64,000 nucleotides of DNA from NCBI RefSeq assembly GCF_024459955.1, contig NZ_JANFXK010000005.1, positions 1-64,000 of the forward strand, read 5' to 3'. This DNA is from Anaerovorax odorimutans. Its GTDB lineage: Bacteria > Bacillota > Clostridia > Peptostreptococcales > Anaerovoracaceae. Positions 41,836 through 49,819 of the stretch are shown here, piece by piece; the first letter of the stretch is position 1; each line of letters begins with the position of its first letter. Position numbers and translations under genes: made by a program. The notes under the pieces are model-generated. The model was not told the DNA's origin, did no database searches, and saw only the letters and a list, made by a program, of their open reading frames with translations.

Positions 41836-42807
41836 TTAGTCTGTGATCGACCGAATTCCCTCCACAATATCTTCCGTCTGGGGTATTACATAGCTTTCCA
41901 GATTTTTCGTATAAGGGATCGGCGTATTTAATTCCCCAATTCTTACGATTCGCTTTTCCAAAGATTCGTATATGTCCTCTGCGATACAGGCGGCCATCTC
42001 CGCCGACCATGCTCCCCGCTTTACCTCCTCGGTTACAATGACCGCTCTTTTTGTCTTTATCACGGAATTATAGATCGTTTCCTTATCCAGCGGATACAGG
42101 GTTCTCGGGTCAACCACTTCCGCACGGATCCCCTCTTTTTCAAGGATTTCCGCAGCTTTCAGCGCTTTGTGCACGCACAGTCCCGTCGCAATGACCGTAA
42201 CATCGGTTCCCTGCCGTTTCACATCGGCGCTTCCCAGCGTAATTGGCTTTCCGTCCAATTCCACCTCCCCTTCCTCAAAATAAAGGGACAGATGTTCAAA
42301 ATACATGACCGGATTTTCGTCTCTGACCGCGCCGATCAGCAGACCATATGCGTCCTGCGGTGTAGACGGATATACCACTTTTAATCCCGGTATATGGGTG
42401 AGAAAAGCTTCCAGGCACTGGGAATGCTGCGCGGCGGCCTGCAGCCCTCCTCCGCATGGCAGGCGCAGAGTCATGGGTATTTTCATATTGCCACCGTACA
42501 TATATCGAAATTTGGCGGCCTGATTGAGCAGCTGGTCAAAGGCGCAGCCCATAAAATCATTGAACATCAATTCCGGTACCGGGATCATTCCCAGGGACGC
42601 GGCGCCGACTGACATGCCCACAATCTGCTGCTCTGTGATCGGCGTATCCCTTACCCTCTCCGGCCCAAACTCGCTGTACAGACCTTCCGTCAGCCCAAAG
42701 GTTCCGCCGACAATTCCCACATCTTCGCCCATGATGAAAACATTTGAATTTCGCTTCATTGCGTTTCTGAGGGCCTCATTAATTGCTTTTGCATAGGTCA
42801 GCTTCAT
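41836..42807 (-). CDS. 2-oxoacid/acetoin dehydrogenase E1 component, beta subunit
   Basis: The 323-aa protein is the beta subunit of a heterotetrameric thiamine-pyrophosphate E1. MKLTYAKAINEALRNAMKRN and the VFIMGEDVGIVGGTFGLTEG motif supply the Glu that activates the cofactor; RDTPITEQQIVGMSVGAA and a C-terminal transketolase domain (VTVIATGLCVHKAL, then DPRTLYPLD) follow. Its ATG overlaps the alpha-subunit stop (ATGA), so the two are translated in step. The family covers pyruvate, acetoin and branched-chain enzymes; acetoin or pyruvate type is the nearest impression. Confidence 0.93.
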   Translation of the reverse strand: MKLTYAKAINEALRNAMKRNSNVFIMGEDVGIVGGTFGLTEGLYSEFGPERVRDTPITEQQIVGMSVGAASLGMIPVPELMFNDFMGCAFDQLLNQAAKFRYMYGGNMKIPMTLRLPCGGGLQAAAQHSQCLEAFLTHIPGLKVVYPSTPQDAYGLLIGAVRDENPVMYFEHLSLYFEEGEVELDGKPITLGSADVKRQGTDVTVIATGLCVHKALKAAEILEKEGIRAEVVDPRTLYPLDKETIYNSVIKTKRAVIVTEEVKRGAWSAEMAACIAEDIYESLEKRIVRIGELNTPIPYTKNLESYVIPQTEDIVEGIRSITD

Positions 42808-43790
42808 CGGTCAACTCTCCCTTCCTCAACGATATCGGTATAAACATCTTTCACAGCAAGCGCTGCCGGGGGAAATTGGCTTTCTTCCGCGAATCTTACC
42901 GCTTCATTGATTTCGCTTTCGATCTTCTCTTGCAGCATGGACCGCTCTTCTCCGGTCAAAATATCCTTTTCCTTTATGAGCGCTTCGCAGTTTTTTATGG
43001 GGTCCTGATCCAGCCATTCTCTGATTTCCTCCGGAGACCGGTAAACATCCGGTTCTCCCTCAAAGTGGCCATGCTGCCTATAGGTTTTATATTCCACCAG
43101 CATTGGCCCATTTCCGCTTCGCACATACTCTACCGCTTCTTTTGCGGTTTCATAAACCACGGTCACGTCATTGCCGTAGGCCACCGTACTCTTCATGCCG
43201 TATGCAACAGCCCTGTCCGCAACATTTTTTACCGCCATCGAGCGGTCAACTCTGGAAGAAATTCCGTAGAGATTATTTTCACAGACAAATAAGATCGGAA
43301 GTTTCCATACGCTGGAAATATTCATTGCTTCGTGCCAGCTTCCCTCATTGGAAGATCCGTCTCCAAAAAAGCAGACCACGATATTGCCGCTCTTTTTCAT
43401 TTGGCATGCCAGGGCTGCCCCTGCTGCCAGATTAAACCCTCCCCCTACGATGCCGTTGGCCCCCAGTATGCCAATGGAGGTGTCTGAGATGTGCATGGAA
43501 CCGCCCTTTCCGTGACAATATCCGCTTTCTTTTCCGAACAACTCCGCCATCATGGTTTTGATATCCGCACCCTTTGATATAATGTGGCCATGGCCCCGGT
43601 GGGTACTGGATATGTAGTCGCCCTGATTCAAATTGGCGCATACCCCTGCCGCCGTTGCCTCCTGGCCGATGCAAAGATGCACGAAGCCCTGCACCTGTCC
43701 CTTTGCGAAACACTTTGACACCCGTGCTTCAAAGAGCCTTATTTTCAGCATCGTTTCATATAGAGACTGTACCTTTTCTTTTTCTAACAA
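42804..43790 (-). CDS. 2-oxoacid/acetoin dehydrogenase E1 component, alpha subunit
   Basis: The protein (328 aa) is the TPP-binding alpha subunit. It carries RGHGHIISKGADIKTMMAEL, GGSMHISDTSIGILGANGIV and the TPP/Mg motif FFGDGSSNEGSWHEAMN ending in NNLYGIS. An in-frame TTG at 43820 opens the frame, but the TTG at 43790 lies 8 nt after AAGGAGG and is chosen. It is the first gene of the operon that runs through E1 beta, lipoyl protein, E2, E3, SDR, VOC, small membrane protein, NCS1 permease and lplA. Confidence 0.92.
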   Translation of the reverse strand: MLEKEKVQSLYETMLKIRLFEARVSKCFAKGQVQGFVHLCIGQEATAAGVCANLNQGDYISSTHRGHGHIISKGADIKTMMAELFGKESGYCHGKGGSMHISDTSIGILGANGIVGGGFNLAAGAALACQMKKSGNIVVCFFGDGSSNEGSWHEAMNISSVWKLPILFVCENNLYGISSRVDRSMAVKNVADRAVAYGMKSTVAYGNDVTVVYETAKEAVEYVRSGNGPMLVEYKTYRQHGHFEGEPDVYRSPEEIREWLDQDPIKNCEALIKEKDILTGEERSMLQEKIESEINEAVRFAEESQFPPAALAVKDVYTDIVEEGRVDR

Positions 43791-43874
43791 CGTTTTCGCC
43801 TCCTTCTCTTTTGATTGCAATTAAATTATCACAAATTTCAAATAAGTTTAAAATTCTTCGCTCATGGTATTTAT

Positions 43875-43892
43875 ATAACTCTTTTGAGTTAT
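43875..43892. promoter_or_regulatory. Palindrome upstream of the E1 alpha gene
   Basis: ATAACTC-TTTT-GAGTTAT is a perfect 7-base inverted repeat about 85 bp before the start codon. No good -35/-10 pair follows, which suits an activator-dependent promoter. It may be the binding site of the operon's regulator or a weak terminator. Confidence 0.4.
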
Positions 43893-43931
43893 TTTTGGTT
43901 ATTCTGTTCTCCGGATATTTTTTACAGACAA

Positions 43932-43975
43932 GAAAAAACTACGGCGAAGGAAGTCTCTTCTACCGTAGTTTTTAT
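43932..43975 (-). terminator. Terminator of the ABC transporter unit
   Basis: AAAAACTACGG pairs with CCGTAGTTTTT in a stem of about 11 bp; the minus strand continues into a T-run. It lies between the ABC permease stop and the E1 alpha promoter region. Confidence 0.85.
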
Positions 43976-44028
43976 TATTCATGATTTATGTTCTATGAGA
44001 AAATACTCAAGACTGTCTTACAACTGCA

Positions 44029-44658
44029 TCAAAACTCGCGATCCTTAAAAAGCTTTAAGGAAATCAGGTAGGAAATCAGCATAATGACAACCGCAAAGGA
44101 GATTACGGCTAATGCGATTTGAAAATCCGAGATATTGGAATCTGATAAAAAAACCGGTATCCTTTCCAGTAAAAAATCGCTGCTTCCAAGGAGTAACAGC
44201 AGTAATGCGCCCCCTGCGACATTTGCGGTCATCACATTGAATTTATAGGTAAGGGGCAGCACGACCGAGCAGTATATAGCTGCCCCTACAAGGGAAAGCA
44301 CTATGATTTCACTGGGAATCGTCTGGGCCTCTACAGGCAGGCCGAATATCATAATAACTCTCTGGACAACCAGATCAACCACAACTGCAAGTATGGCAAA
44401 GATCACGATGGAAAGATACTTGGACAAAACAATCGTGCTTCTTTTTATGGGCAGACTTACCAGTATAATATTGCAGTCATTCTTCTGTTCTATATCGCCG
44501 GACCCCAACACCAGGATATATGTGACCCCCAACACTGACAGAACAAATGCAAATGTGGATCCCTGCTTTGCAAAGAGGTTAAGAAAAACAATAAATGCCA
44601 CTGCCACTGCCAAATTTCTCTTCTGAATAAGAAAGTCCTTTTTAATCAAATGCAACAT
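44029..44658 (-). CDS. ABC-2 family transporter permease
   Basis: The 209-aa protein has six hydrophobic segments and the layout of ABC-2 permeases of the bacitracin/lantibiotic-efflux and YtrC/D kind: a short N-terminal amphipathic start (LIKKDFLIQKRNLA), then helix pairs with SLPIKRSTIVLSKYLSI after helix 2. It overlaps the ATPase gene by 17 nt and is the only permease in the unit, so it probably homodimerises. The substrate could be a peptide antibiotic or lipid; nothing in the sequence decides it. Confidence 0.85.
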   Translation of the reverse strand: MLHLIKKDFLIQKRNLAVAVAFIVFLNLFAKQGSTFAFVLSVLGVTYILVLGSGDIEQKNDCNIILVSLPIKRSTIVLSKYLSIVIFAILAVVVDLVVQRVIMIFGLPVEAQTIPSEIIVLSLVGAAIYCSVVLPLTYKFNVMTANVAGGALLLLLLGSSDFLLERIPVFLSDSNISDFQIALAVISFAVVIMLISYLISLKLFKDREF

Positions 44659-45526
44659 GTGATTTTACCCCTTCTATATAAAAAACCGCAATATCTTCCA
44701 AGGTGGCTCTTTCAACAGATACCTGATTTCCCAGCTCATTTTCCAGGTAATCGTTTCTCTCTGCCAGGCCTACAAACTCATGCTGATCTTTTTTAAGTCC
44801 GATAAACATCTGCTCACCCATGGTATCCAACGCGTCCGGATTGCCTCGAACAAGGCAGTGCTTTGCCATAAGCTCATCTTTATTCCTGGTGAAAATAATC
44901 TTTCCCTTATAGATCAGCGTAATTTGGTCCGCTATTTTTTCCAGATCCGATGTAATATGGGTAGAAAAGAAAACAGACTTGTTCTTATCCTGCACGTAGA
45001 GCTTCAATATATCAATAAATTCGCTCCTGACCAGAGGATCCAAGCCGGAAGTAGGTTCATCCATAATCAGCAGATCCGCATTATGGGATAAGGCGATCGC
45101 CAAAGAAAATTTCATTTTCATCCCTTTCGACAGATCTTTGATCTGTTTTTTTAAGGGCAGCTCAAAATCATGGACGTATTTCTGAAAAAGATTTTCGTCC
45201 CACTGGTCATAAAACCCTCGTATAACGTTTTTCATTTCATGAACCGTCAGAGTTTCATGAAAATGATTTTCATCAAAAACAAACCCGATCTTTTGTTTTA
45301 TGCGCTTTTCATCTTTCAAATTGTCCAGCCCGAACAGCTCAATCTGACCGCTGTCTCTCTTGACCAGATTCATGATCAGTTTAATTGTGGTGCTTTTACC
45401 GGATCCATTGGGCCCAATAAAGCCCATAACCGAATTATTCTTCAATGTGAAACTGACATCAGTAAGTGAAAAATCTTTATATTCCTTACTTAAATTATGA
45501 ACTCTCAGCGGCAGCGTCATATGCAT
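44642..45526 (-). CDS. ABC transporter ATP-binding protein
   Basis: The 294-aa ATPase has Walker A GPNGSGKSTT (about residues 38-47), a Q-loop region, the signature DLSKGMKMKFSLAIALS (variant LSKGM), Walker B DLLIMDEPTSGLDP and the switch HITSDLEKIADQ. About 75 C-terminal residues extend past the core, as in the CcmA/BcrA-type exporters. GGAAACC precedes the ATG. It forms a two-gene export unit with the overlapping permease. A TATAAT box (45585-45590 on the complementary strand) lies about 60 nt upstream without a clear -35. No GntR-type regulator is adjacent. Confidence 0.93.
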   Translation of the reverse strand: MHMTLPLRVHNLSKEYKDFSLTDVSFTLKNNSVMGFIGPNGSGKSTTIKLIMNLVKRDSGQIELFGLDNLKDEKRIKQKIGFVFDENHFHETLTVHEMKNVIRGFYDQWDENLFQKYVHDFELPLKKQIKDLSKGMKMKFSLAIALSHNADLLIMDEPTSGLDPLVRSEFIDILKLYVQDKNKSVFFSTHITSDLEKIADQITLIYKGKIIFTRNKDELMAKHCLVRGNPDALDTMGEQMFIGLKKDQHEFVGLAERNDYLENELGNQVSVERATLEDIAVFYIEGVKSHVAFD

Positions 45527-45670
45527 GGTTTCCTTTCTTGTTATTCCCTGCTCGTTTGTACTTACACTCTAATTTTTCTTTAGTATTATACCACTGTGCA
45601 TCAATAAAGTATATAGCTAATAAATAAAATGGGGCTTCATTATAAATTGCTAACATATTTATTATAAGAG

Positions 45671-45709
45671 CAAAACACAGCAGCAAACGTGATGCGCCTG
45701 CCGCTGTGT
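45671..45709 (-). terminator. Terminator of the Tad pilus operon
   Basis: ACACAGCGGCA pairs with TGCTGCTGTGT (one mismatch-like position) starting 15 nt beyond the last gene; TTTTGC follows on the minus strand. Confidence 0.7.
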
Positions 45710-45723
45710 CTTCTTCCAGCTGT

Positions 45724-46248
45724 CTACCTGCAAAGTTCCCGCTTCATTTCTCCAATCAGATCAATGATGTCGGTAATGTAGTAATTATTTTCTTCCAAAT
45801 GTTTTTTCACTTTTTCCAGATAGACACGGCCATTTCCGGGCACACCCCTTTCCACTTCGCTAATAAAACCCACCATGTTTTCCCTCAGTGTAACCGGTTC
45901 ATCTACCGGCACATAGGCAATTCGCACCTGCCCGGTCTTGCGGTCATAAAAAATCGTATCTAAATTCAGCATAATCCTGCTAGGCGTAATCAAATATTCG
46001 CCGGCCTTGCTGACCAGAAGGAAAGTCTTTTCCAGAATGTCCAGGGCTTCCTTTATCTCTTTCACATCGCACTGCCGCAGAGCCGTATACCCGCTGCAGT
46101 GATAGGATACCAGTTCCCCGTCCTCACAGCTTACAAAACCCATAGGCATAAATAATTCACAGAGCCCGGAAGAAAGTACGACCTTCTCAAATTCCCTTAC
46201 GGAGCCTTCCTTAAGCTGCAACTTAAAATCATTATTTCGAATCTCCAT
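45724..46248 (-). CDS. DUF6382 domain protein
   Basis: The 174-aa soluble protein matches the DUF6382 pattern: GFVSCEDGELVSYHCSGYTAL, then LITPSRIMLNLDTIFYDRKTGQVRIAYVPV. In many Firmicutes this domain is fused to an FHA domain and encoded with Tad pilus genes; here no FHA part is present. ATG 46248 lies one base after the upstream stop (TAAAATG) with GGAGGGGGAT before it, so it is coupled to the upstream gene. Its role is unknown; a cytosolic regulatory or assembly factor for the pilus is likely from context. Confidence 0.78.
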   Translation of the reverse strand: MEIRNNDFKLQLKEGSVREFEKVVLSSGLCELFMPMGFVSCEDGELVSYHCSGYTALRQCDVKEIKEALDILEKTFLLVSKAGEYLITPSRIMLNLDTIFYDRKTGQVRIAYVPVDEPVTLRENMVGFISEVERGVPGNGRVYLEKVKKHLEENNYYITDIIDLIGEMKRELCR

Positions 46249-46249
46249 T

Positions 46250-47008
46250 TTATCCCCCTCCGCACTTGCCGCAGGGTGTGTACCCTTTAGCCTGTGCGTC
46301 CTCTTTTTCAATCTCTACCGTATATTTATCGACTGTTTTACAGCTGCCCCTGTGATACGCCTTACCTGCGCTGAGAAAGCAATATACAAAGCTTCCCTGC
46401 GGAAGTTTATCCGGCTCGCATAGTTTGCAGGGCTGGAAACTTTTTTTAACCGATCCCGTCAGAACCATCTGCCTGGCATTGGATTTTACATATACGCAGT
46501 CTTCATTATGATACCTCTTTCCCCACATAGGAAAAATCCATACGATCTTTGAATCGCCGTTTGTCTCCATTTCTGAAAACGCCATCGGGCTGCCTGAAAC
46601 CGATCTGCCGATGAAGCCTCTGCACTTTATGCGGCTTTCCATTGTAACCCCGTTATAAAAATCAAGCGGCAGACGGATATCCACGTCATATTTTAATCTC
46701 AGAGAAATCAGACCGTCTTTTCCAGATTCCCTGTACAGGTACCGAAAGCGGTCGATTTCAATATTCCCGGCCTGTTCATTTTCCCGCCTCAGCCGTTCTT
46801 CAACCTTTACGGGAAAATAAGGAGCGGCCTTTACCCCATAGGCCTGCGCGGCCAGGTGGGCTGTTTCATCGAGAGCAGAAAAAGTCACATTTTCCGCTGT
46901 ACTGAAAATTTTAATAAAATAGCCCAGTGTAGCGATCCCTATGATAAAGATCGGCAGAAAAACAGCCGCTTCCAGTGTAAAATACCCCTTTTTAGTACCT
47001 AGTATCAT
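46250..47008 (-). CDS. TadE-like pseudopilin with two YH-C/PC-C cysteine motifs
   Basis: The 252-aa protein opens like a minor pilin: a short basic start, GYFTLEAAVFLPIFIIGIAT with the Glu-5-type residue, then a membrane helix (about 10-30) and an extracellular part. After residue about 155 come two similar units, each with a Tyr-His, a Cys four residues on, and a CxxC about 27 residues later: KRYHNEDCVYV ... PCKLC and KAYHRGSCKTV ... PCGKC. Such units look like small metal-binding knuckles also found at the ends of secreted nucleases and ComEC-like proteins. It overlaps both neighbours. Confidence 0.75.
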   Translation of the reverse strand: MILGTKKGYFTLEAAVFLPIFIIGIATLGYFIKIFSTAENVTFSALDETAHLAAQAYGVKAAPYFPVKVEERLRRENEQAGNIEIDRFRYLYRESGKDGLISLRLKYDVDIRLPLDFYNGVTMESRIKCRGFIGRSVSGSPMAFSEMETNGDSKIVWIFPMWGKRYHNEDCVYVKSNARQMVLTGSVKKSFQPCKLCEPDKLPQGSFVYCFLSAGKAYHRGSCKTVDKYTVEIEKEDAQAKGYTPCGKCGGG

Positions 47009-48200
47009 ATTCCCGTTCCCTACCGCTTATCTTTGCTTTCAGTCTGAATCCCCCGTTATAGTTTTTCAACAGAAAGTCTCTGCTAGAAGTGCCCTTCATG
47101 TTTATTTGAATAAGGTCCATCATACGGGCCAGTTTTAAAGTTTCGCTTTCAAAGTGAAGAAATATCATCAAATAGTCCTGATAATAGAAACCTTTCCTGT
47201 TCCCCGTATCAATACAGCCTTCATCCCGATTGCTGAGCACGGAATCCAGGTCCGTTGCCCAGGAGGCTTTATCTTTGAACAGCACCACAGGCTTGCCCTT
47301 TTCCAGGAGCCTGGCATCGTTTTCCGCTTCGGCAAAAGCCCATGTGCCAATCAAGATCGCCTGTGTCAGCACAGCCTGCGGGCCGGGTGTCAGCACTTCT
47401 GCCGCAGCCAGAGTCTGTGCTCGTTTCTCTTCATCCAGATATAAATACGCTGCATTAAACCCGCTTCGAAACAATACTATACCTCGCCGTACTTCTGCTT
47501 TGTTCTTTTTATTACTGTAGTCTCCTTCCAGGATGTACTCCACTTCATTTTCGAAAAAAGTAGCGCGGCCCACCCGGTCTTCCAGAGCATTCTTGAATTT
47601 AAGCAGAATGTACCGATCCAGCAAGTATGTTTCTTTACTCTGATTAAAGATTTCATCAATTGATCCGATTTTATCTTTAATCTCAGCGATCCGATCTGCA
47701 AATCCCGGACTGCTGCTTTTAAGAGGCGCAGACGGAAGACTGTCAATGATCCTGCGATTACGCAGAGTCCTGTCTTCCCTTTTTTGACCGCTCTTATCGC
47801 TCTCCCACTTATCCAGCAGGTCTTCAGCCAGAGCAAATTTCATGTGATCCAATATCTGTTCTTTGATAATTCTCGGATCTGCCAATGAATACTCGCCAAA
47901 ACCCGCACGGATTCCTGTAACCTTCGCCTCTTGGTTATCATGCAACGCATAATCTGCGTATTCTTTTATTTCAGCTTCCACCTCCTCTCCTGTTTTTTCG
48001 AAAGCAAATATGCCGTAACGATCTTTCAGTTCCAAGTTGAACTCAGATAAGATGCTTCTGCACGCAAGGTTCAAAATGCCGTCACCGTAGCTTATGACTG
48101 CCGCACGTTTGGCAGCATAGATGAAAACGGCTGTCAACGTTATCATCGCAGTTAGAATAAATATCAGAAACACCGAAGCGCTCCCTTTCCTATTTTTCAT
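46992..48200 (-). CDS. DUF5702 (TadG-like) pilus-associated protein
   Basis: The 402-aa protein begins with a basic stretch and one hydrophobic helix (KGSASVFLIFILTAMITLTA), then a long extracellular, mostly helical region. The ending contains EVLTPGPQAVLTQAILIGTW and an FYYQDYLMIFLHF segment, typical of DUF5702 proteins encoded in clostridial Tad loci. It takes the place of TadG. It overlaps the TadE-like gene upstream by 11 nt and the next one by 17 nt, so translation is coupled. Function: probably a surface-exposed assembly or anchoring factor. Confidence 0.8.
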   Translation of the reverse strand: MKNRKGSASVFLIFILTAMITLTAVFIYAAKRAAVISYGDGILNLACRSILSEFNLELKDRYGIFAFEKTGEEVEAEIKEYADYALHDNQEAKVTGIRAGFGEYSLADPRIIKEQILDHMKFALAEDLLDKWESDKSGQKREDRTLRNRRIIDSLPSAPLKSSSPGFADRIAEIKDKIGSIDEIFNQSKETYLLDRYILLKFKNALEDRVGRATFFENEVEYILEGDYSNKKNKAEVRRGIVLFRSGFNAAYLYLDEEKRAQTLAAAEVLTPGPQAVLTQAILIGTWAFAEAENDARLLEKGKPVVLFKDKASWATDLDSVLSNRDEGCIDTGNRKGFYYQDYLMIFLHFESETLKLARMMDLIQINMKGTSSRDFLLKNYNGGFRLKAKISGREREYDTRY

Positions 48201-48585
48201 CTGTCTGCTCCTTAAGCCTGGCCAGATCTACGGTGCGTATGAAACTGGCTTCATTATCTGCGTATCTGTGTGCAGAAATTTTCTTTGTCGCCCTGCGCAG
48301 CATCCCCTTTTCAGAAAACCCCAGGGAAGCTTCGTAATACACCTGCCCGCCTTTGTTATAAACAGGATAGTCGGCTTTTACTTTCGTTATATATTCAACG
48401 GTTTCTGTGACTCGTCCGCTTTCCGCCCTTAGAGCGATATGCATTTGAGCGCGCGTTTCAGTCTGCTGATAAAGAAAAGCCAGCATATGGATCAGAGCCA
48501 CTACCGCCAGAATAATCAGCGGAAAAACCAGTGCCGCTTCTACTATCGTCGTACCCTTCTTATTTTTTCTGGCCGACGCTAAAAT
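48190..48585 (-). CDS. TadE-like minor pilin with unclear start
   Basis: The conserved part starts RKNKKGTTIVEAALVFPLII, a TadE-type prepilin-like motif with the Glu after the hydrophobic start, followed by a membrane helix and about 90 extracellular residues. The C-terminus (TVDLARLKEQTDEK) overlaps the DUF5702 start. No in-frame ATG, GTG or TTG lies between the Flp stop and this motif. The only in-frame ATG is at 48729, inside the Flp gene. The ATT at 48585, overlapping the Flp stop as ATTTTAG, is used here as the boundary. Re-initiation at a rare codon, or a shifted reading from the Flp frame, are both possible. Confidence 0.7.
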   Translation of the reverse strand: MLASARKNKKGTTIVEAALVFPLIILAVVALIHMLAFLYQQTETRAQMHIALRAESGRVTETVEYITKVKADYPVYNKGGQVYYEASLGFSEKGMLRRATKKISAHRYADNEASFIRTVDLARLKEQTDEK

Positions 48586-48737
48586 CCGCTGTTGAGACTT
48601 TCGAAGGTCTTGTTTACAAATCCGGTTATTTCGCTTTTGAAAATAAGTCCGAGCACAATGGCGATAGCGACCAGAATCGCGACTTGCACCATCTCCATCC
48701 CCTGCTTGCTGTTGCTTATGAATTTCCATCTTTTCAT
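48579..48737 (-). CDS. Flp-type pilin, 52 aa
   Basis: The small protein has a short basic leader (MKRWKFISNSKQG), then MEMVQVAILVAIAIVLGLIF with the processing-site-like Gly-Met and the Glu at position 2 of the mature part, then a short polar tail ending FESLNSGF. This is the Flp1/class IVb pilin layout, predicted to be the major pilus subunit. GGGGGAT precedes the ATG at 48737. It lies 11 nt after tadC and before the TadE-like gene. No prepilin peptidase is present in the window. Confidence 0.82.
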   Translation of the reverse strand: MKRWKFISNSKQGMEMVQVAILVAIAIVLGLIFKSEITGFVNKTFESLNSGF

Positions 48738-48748
48738 CTTTATCCCCC

Positions 48749-49819
48749 TTACATTCCCATTAATGCCGGTGCTATGGTTATCAGAATCAGAACCGAGAGC
48801 AGGATTACCAAGGGCAGGGTCAGCTTTGTCTCCGCCAGCCTTCCCTTTTCCTCTGACTGCTGCTTCCGTGCAAACCACAGCAAATCGTTTTCCTTCTTCA
48901 ATTTCTCCGCCAGATCAGTGCCTTTGCTGATATTGTCGCTGATAATATTTGAAATCCGCATCAGCTCCTTTACTCCGCTCCGCTTTGCGAATTGGCGCAG
49001 CTCCTGATGAAGCGACCCATTGGCCTCCTTCACTCCACGGCAGATCTGTTCCAGCTGCGTATAAAAATAATTGGGCGTGTGATCTGTTTGAATGCGATCC
49101 TCCACGGCCTTTAAAAAAGCTGTATTGAGAACAACGCCCGCATTCAGCAGCAGAACCAGCTTATTGATAAATTCCGGCAGCTCTCTGACAATCGACTCCA
49201 CAGCTCGCTTTTCCTCTTTTTCAATCTCAGAAAAGCGCATTTTATAGACCAGCATACCTGCAGCCATAGCCATAATCAGGTACAGCGGCAGACTGGAATC
49301 ATCCGCTTTTTTCCAGGTGAGAACCTCTCCAGTTTCAAGGCGGTCCGGCAACCGTACTGTTTCCGCCGCTGTATCCACATTGAACTGCGCCACAAGTTTT
49401 TTCAGCTCATCCTCCGCTTTTTCCGCAGCCGTTTTTTCCGGCAGAGCCGATTCTTTTTGAGGCTCTTTTTTCCCCACCGGCTCAATTGTAATATAGTATT
49501 CTTTTGTTTCCCTTCTTTCGGTGCCGGCTATCTCCACCTCCGTACTGAAAGAAATGGAACCATTCTCAGGATCAGGCCTCCGGACTTCCACGATTTGCCC
49601 GTTGTCTCCGAATTTCAGGCTACCGGAATTTTTCGCTGTTGATGCCAGATCAAAAGCCCCCGCGATACATAGAAAGGATATAATTACTACACACTTTATC
49701 AGCAGATTCCGGCGGTTCCTTTCGATTTTCTCCCGGCAGTCTTTTCCTCCGTAAAGCCTGTCATACCGCTCCCTCAGCCTGTTTTCAAACTTCCTGTACG
49801 CCTTCAACTCACACTTCAA
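48749..49819 (-). CDS. tadC: TadC-like type II secretion F-domain protein with large external insert
   Basis: The 356-aa protein has the T2SSF domain in its second half (about residues 205-350; VRELPEFINKLVLLLNAGVV and SGVKELMRISNIISDNISKG) and a final membrane helix. Uniquely, residues about 60-180 between the first and second membrane helices form a large hydrophilic region, partly beta-like, then Lys/Glu-rich, that should lie outside the membrane. TadB and TadC form the inner-membrane platform for the pilus ATPase. Start TTG at 49819 overlaps tadB by 11 nt. Confidence 0.82.
   Translation of the reverse strand: MKCELKAYRKFENRLRERYDRLYGGKDCREKIERNRRNLLIKCVVIISFLCIAGAFDLASTAKNSGSLKFGDNGQIVEVRRPDPENGSISFSTEVEIAGTERRETKEYYITIEPVGKKEPQKESALPEKTAAEKAEDELKKLVAQFNVDTAAETVRLPDRLETGEVLTWKKADDSSLPLYLIMAMAAGMLVYKMRFSEIEKEEKRAVESIVRELPEFINKLVLLLNAGVVLNTAFLKAVEDRIQTDHTPNYFYTQLEQICRGVKEANGSLHQELRQFAKRSGVKELMRISNIISDNISKGTDLAEKLKKENDLLWFARKQQSEEKGRLAETKLTLPLVILLSVLILITIAPALMGM

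Noticed and set aside
43800-43930. A sigma-54 promoter before the E1 alpha gene, as in known acetoin operons
   Set aside because: No GG-N10-GC element of adequate match was found in the upstream region.
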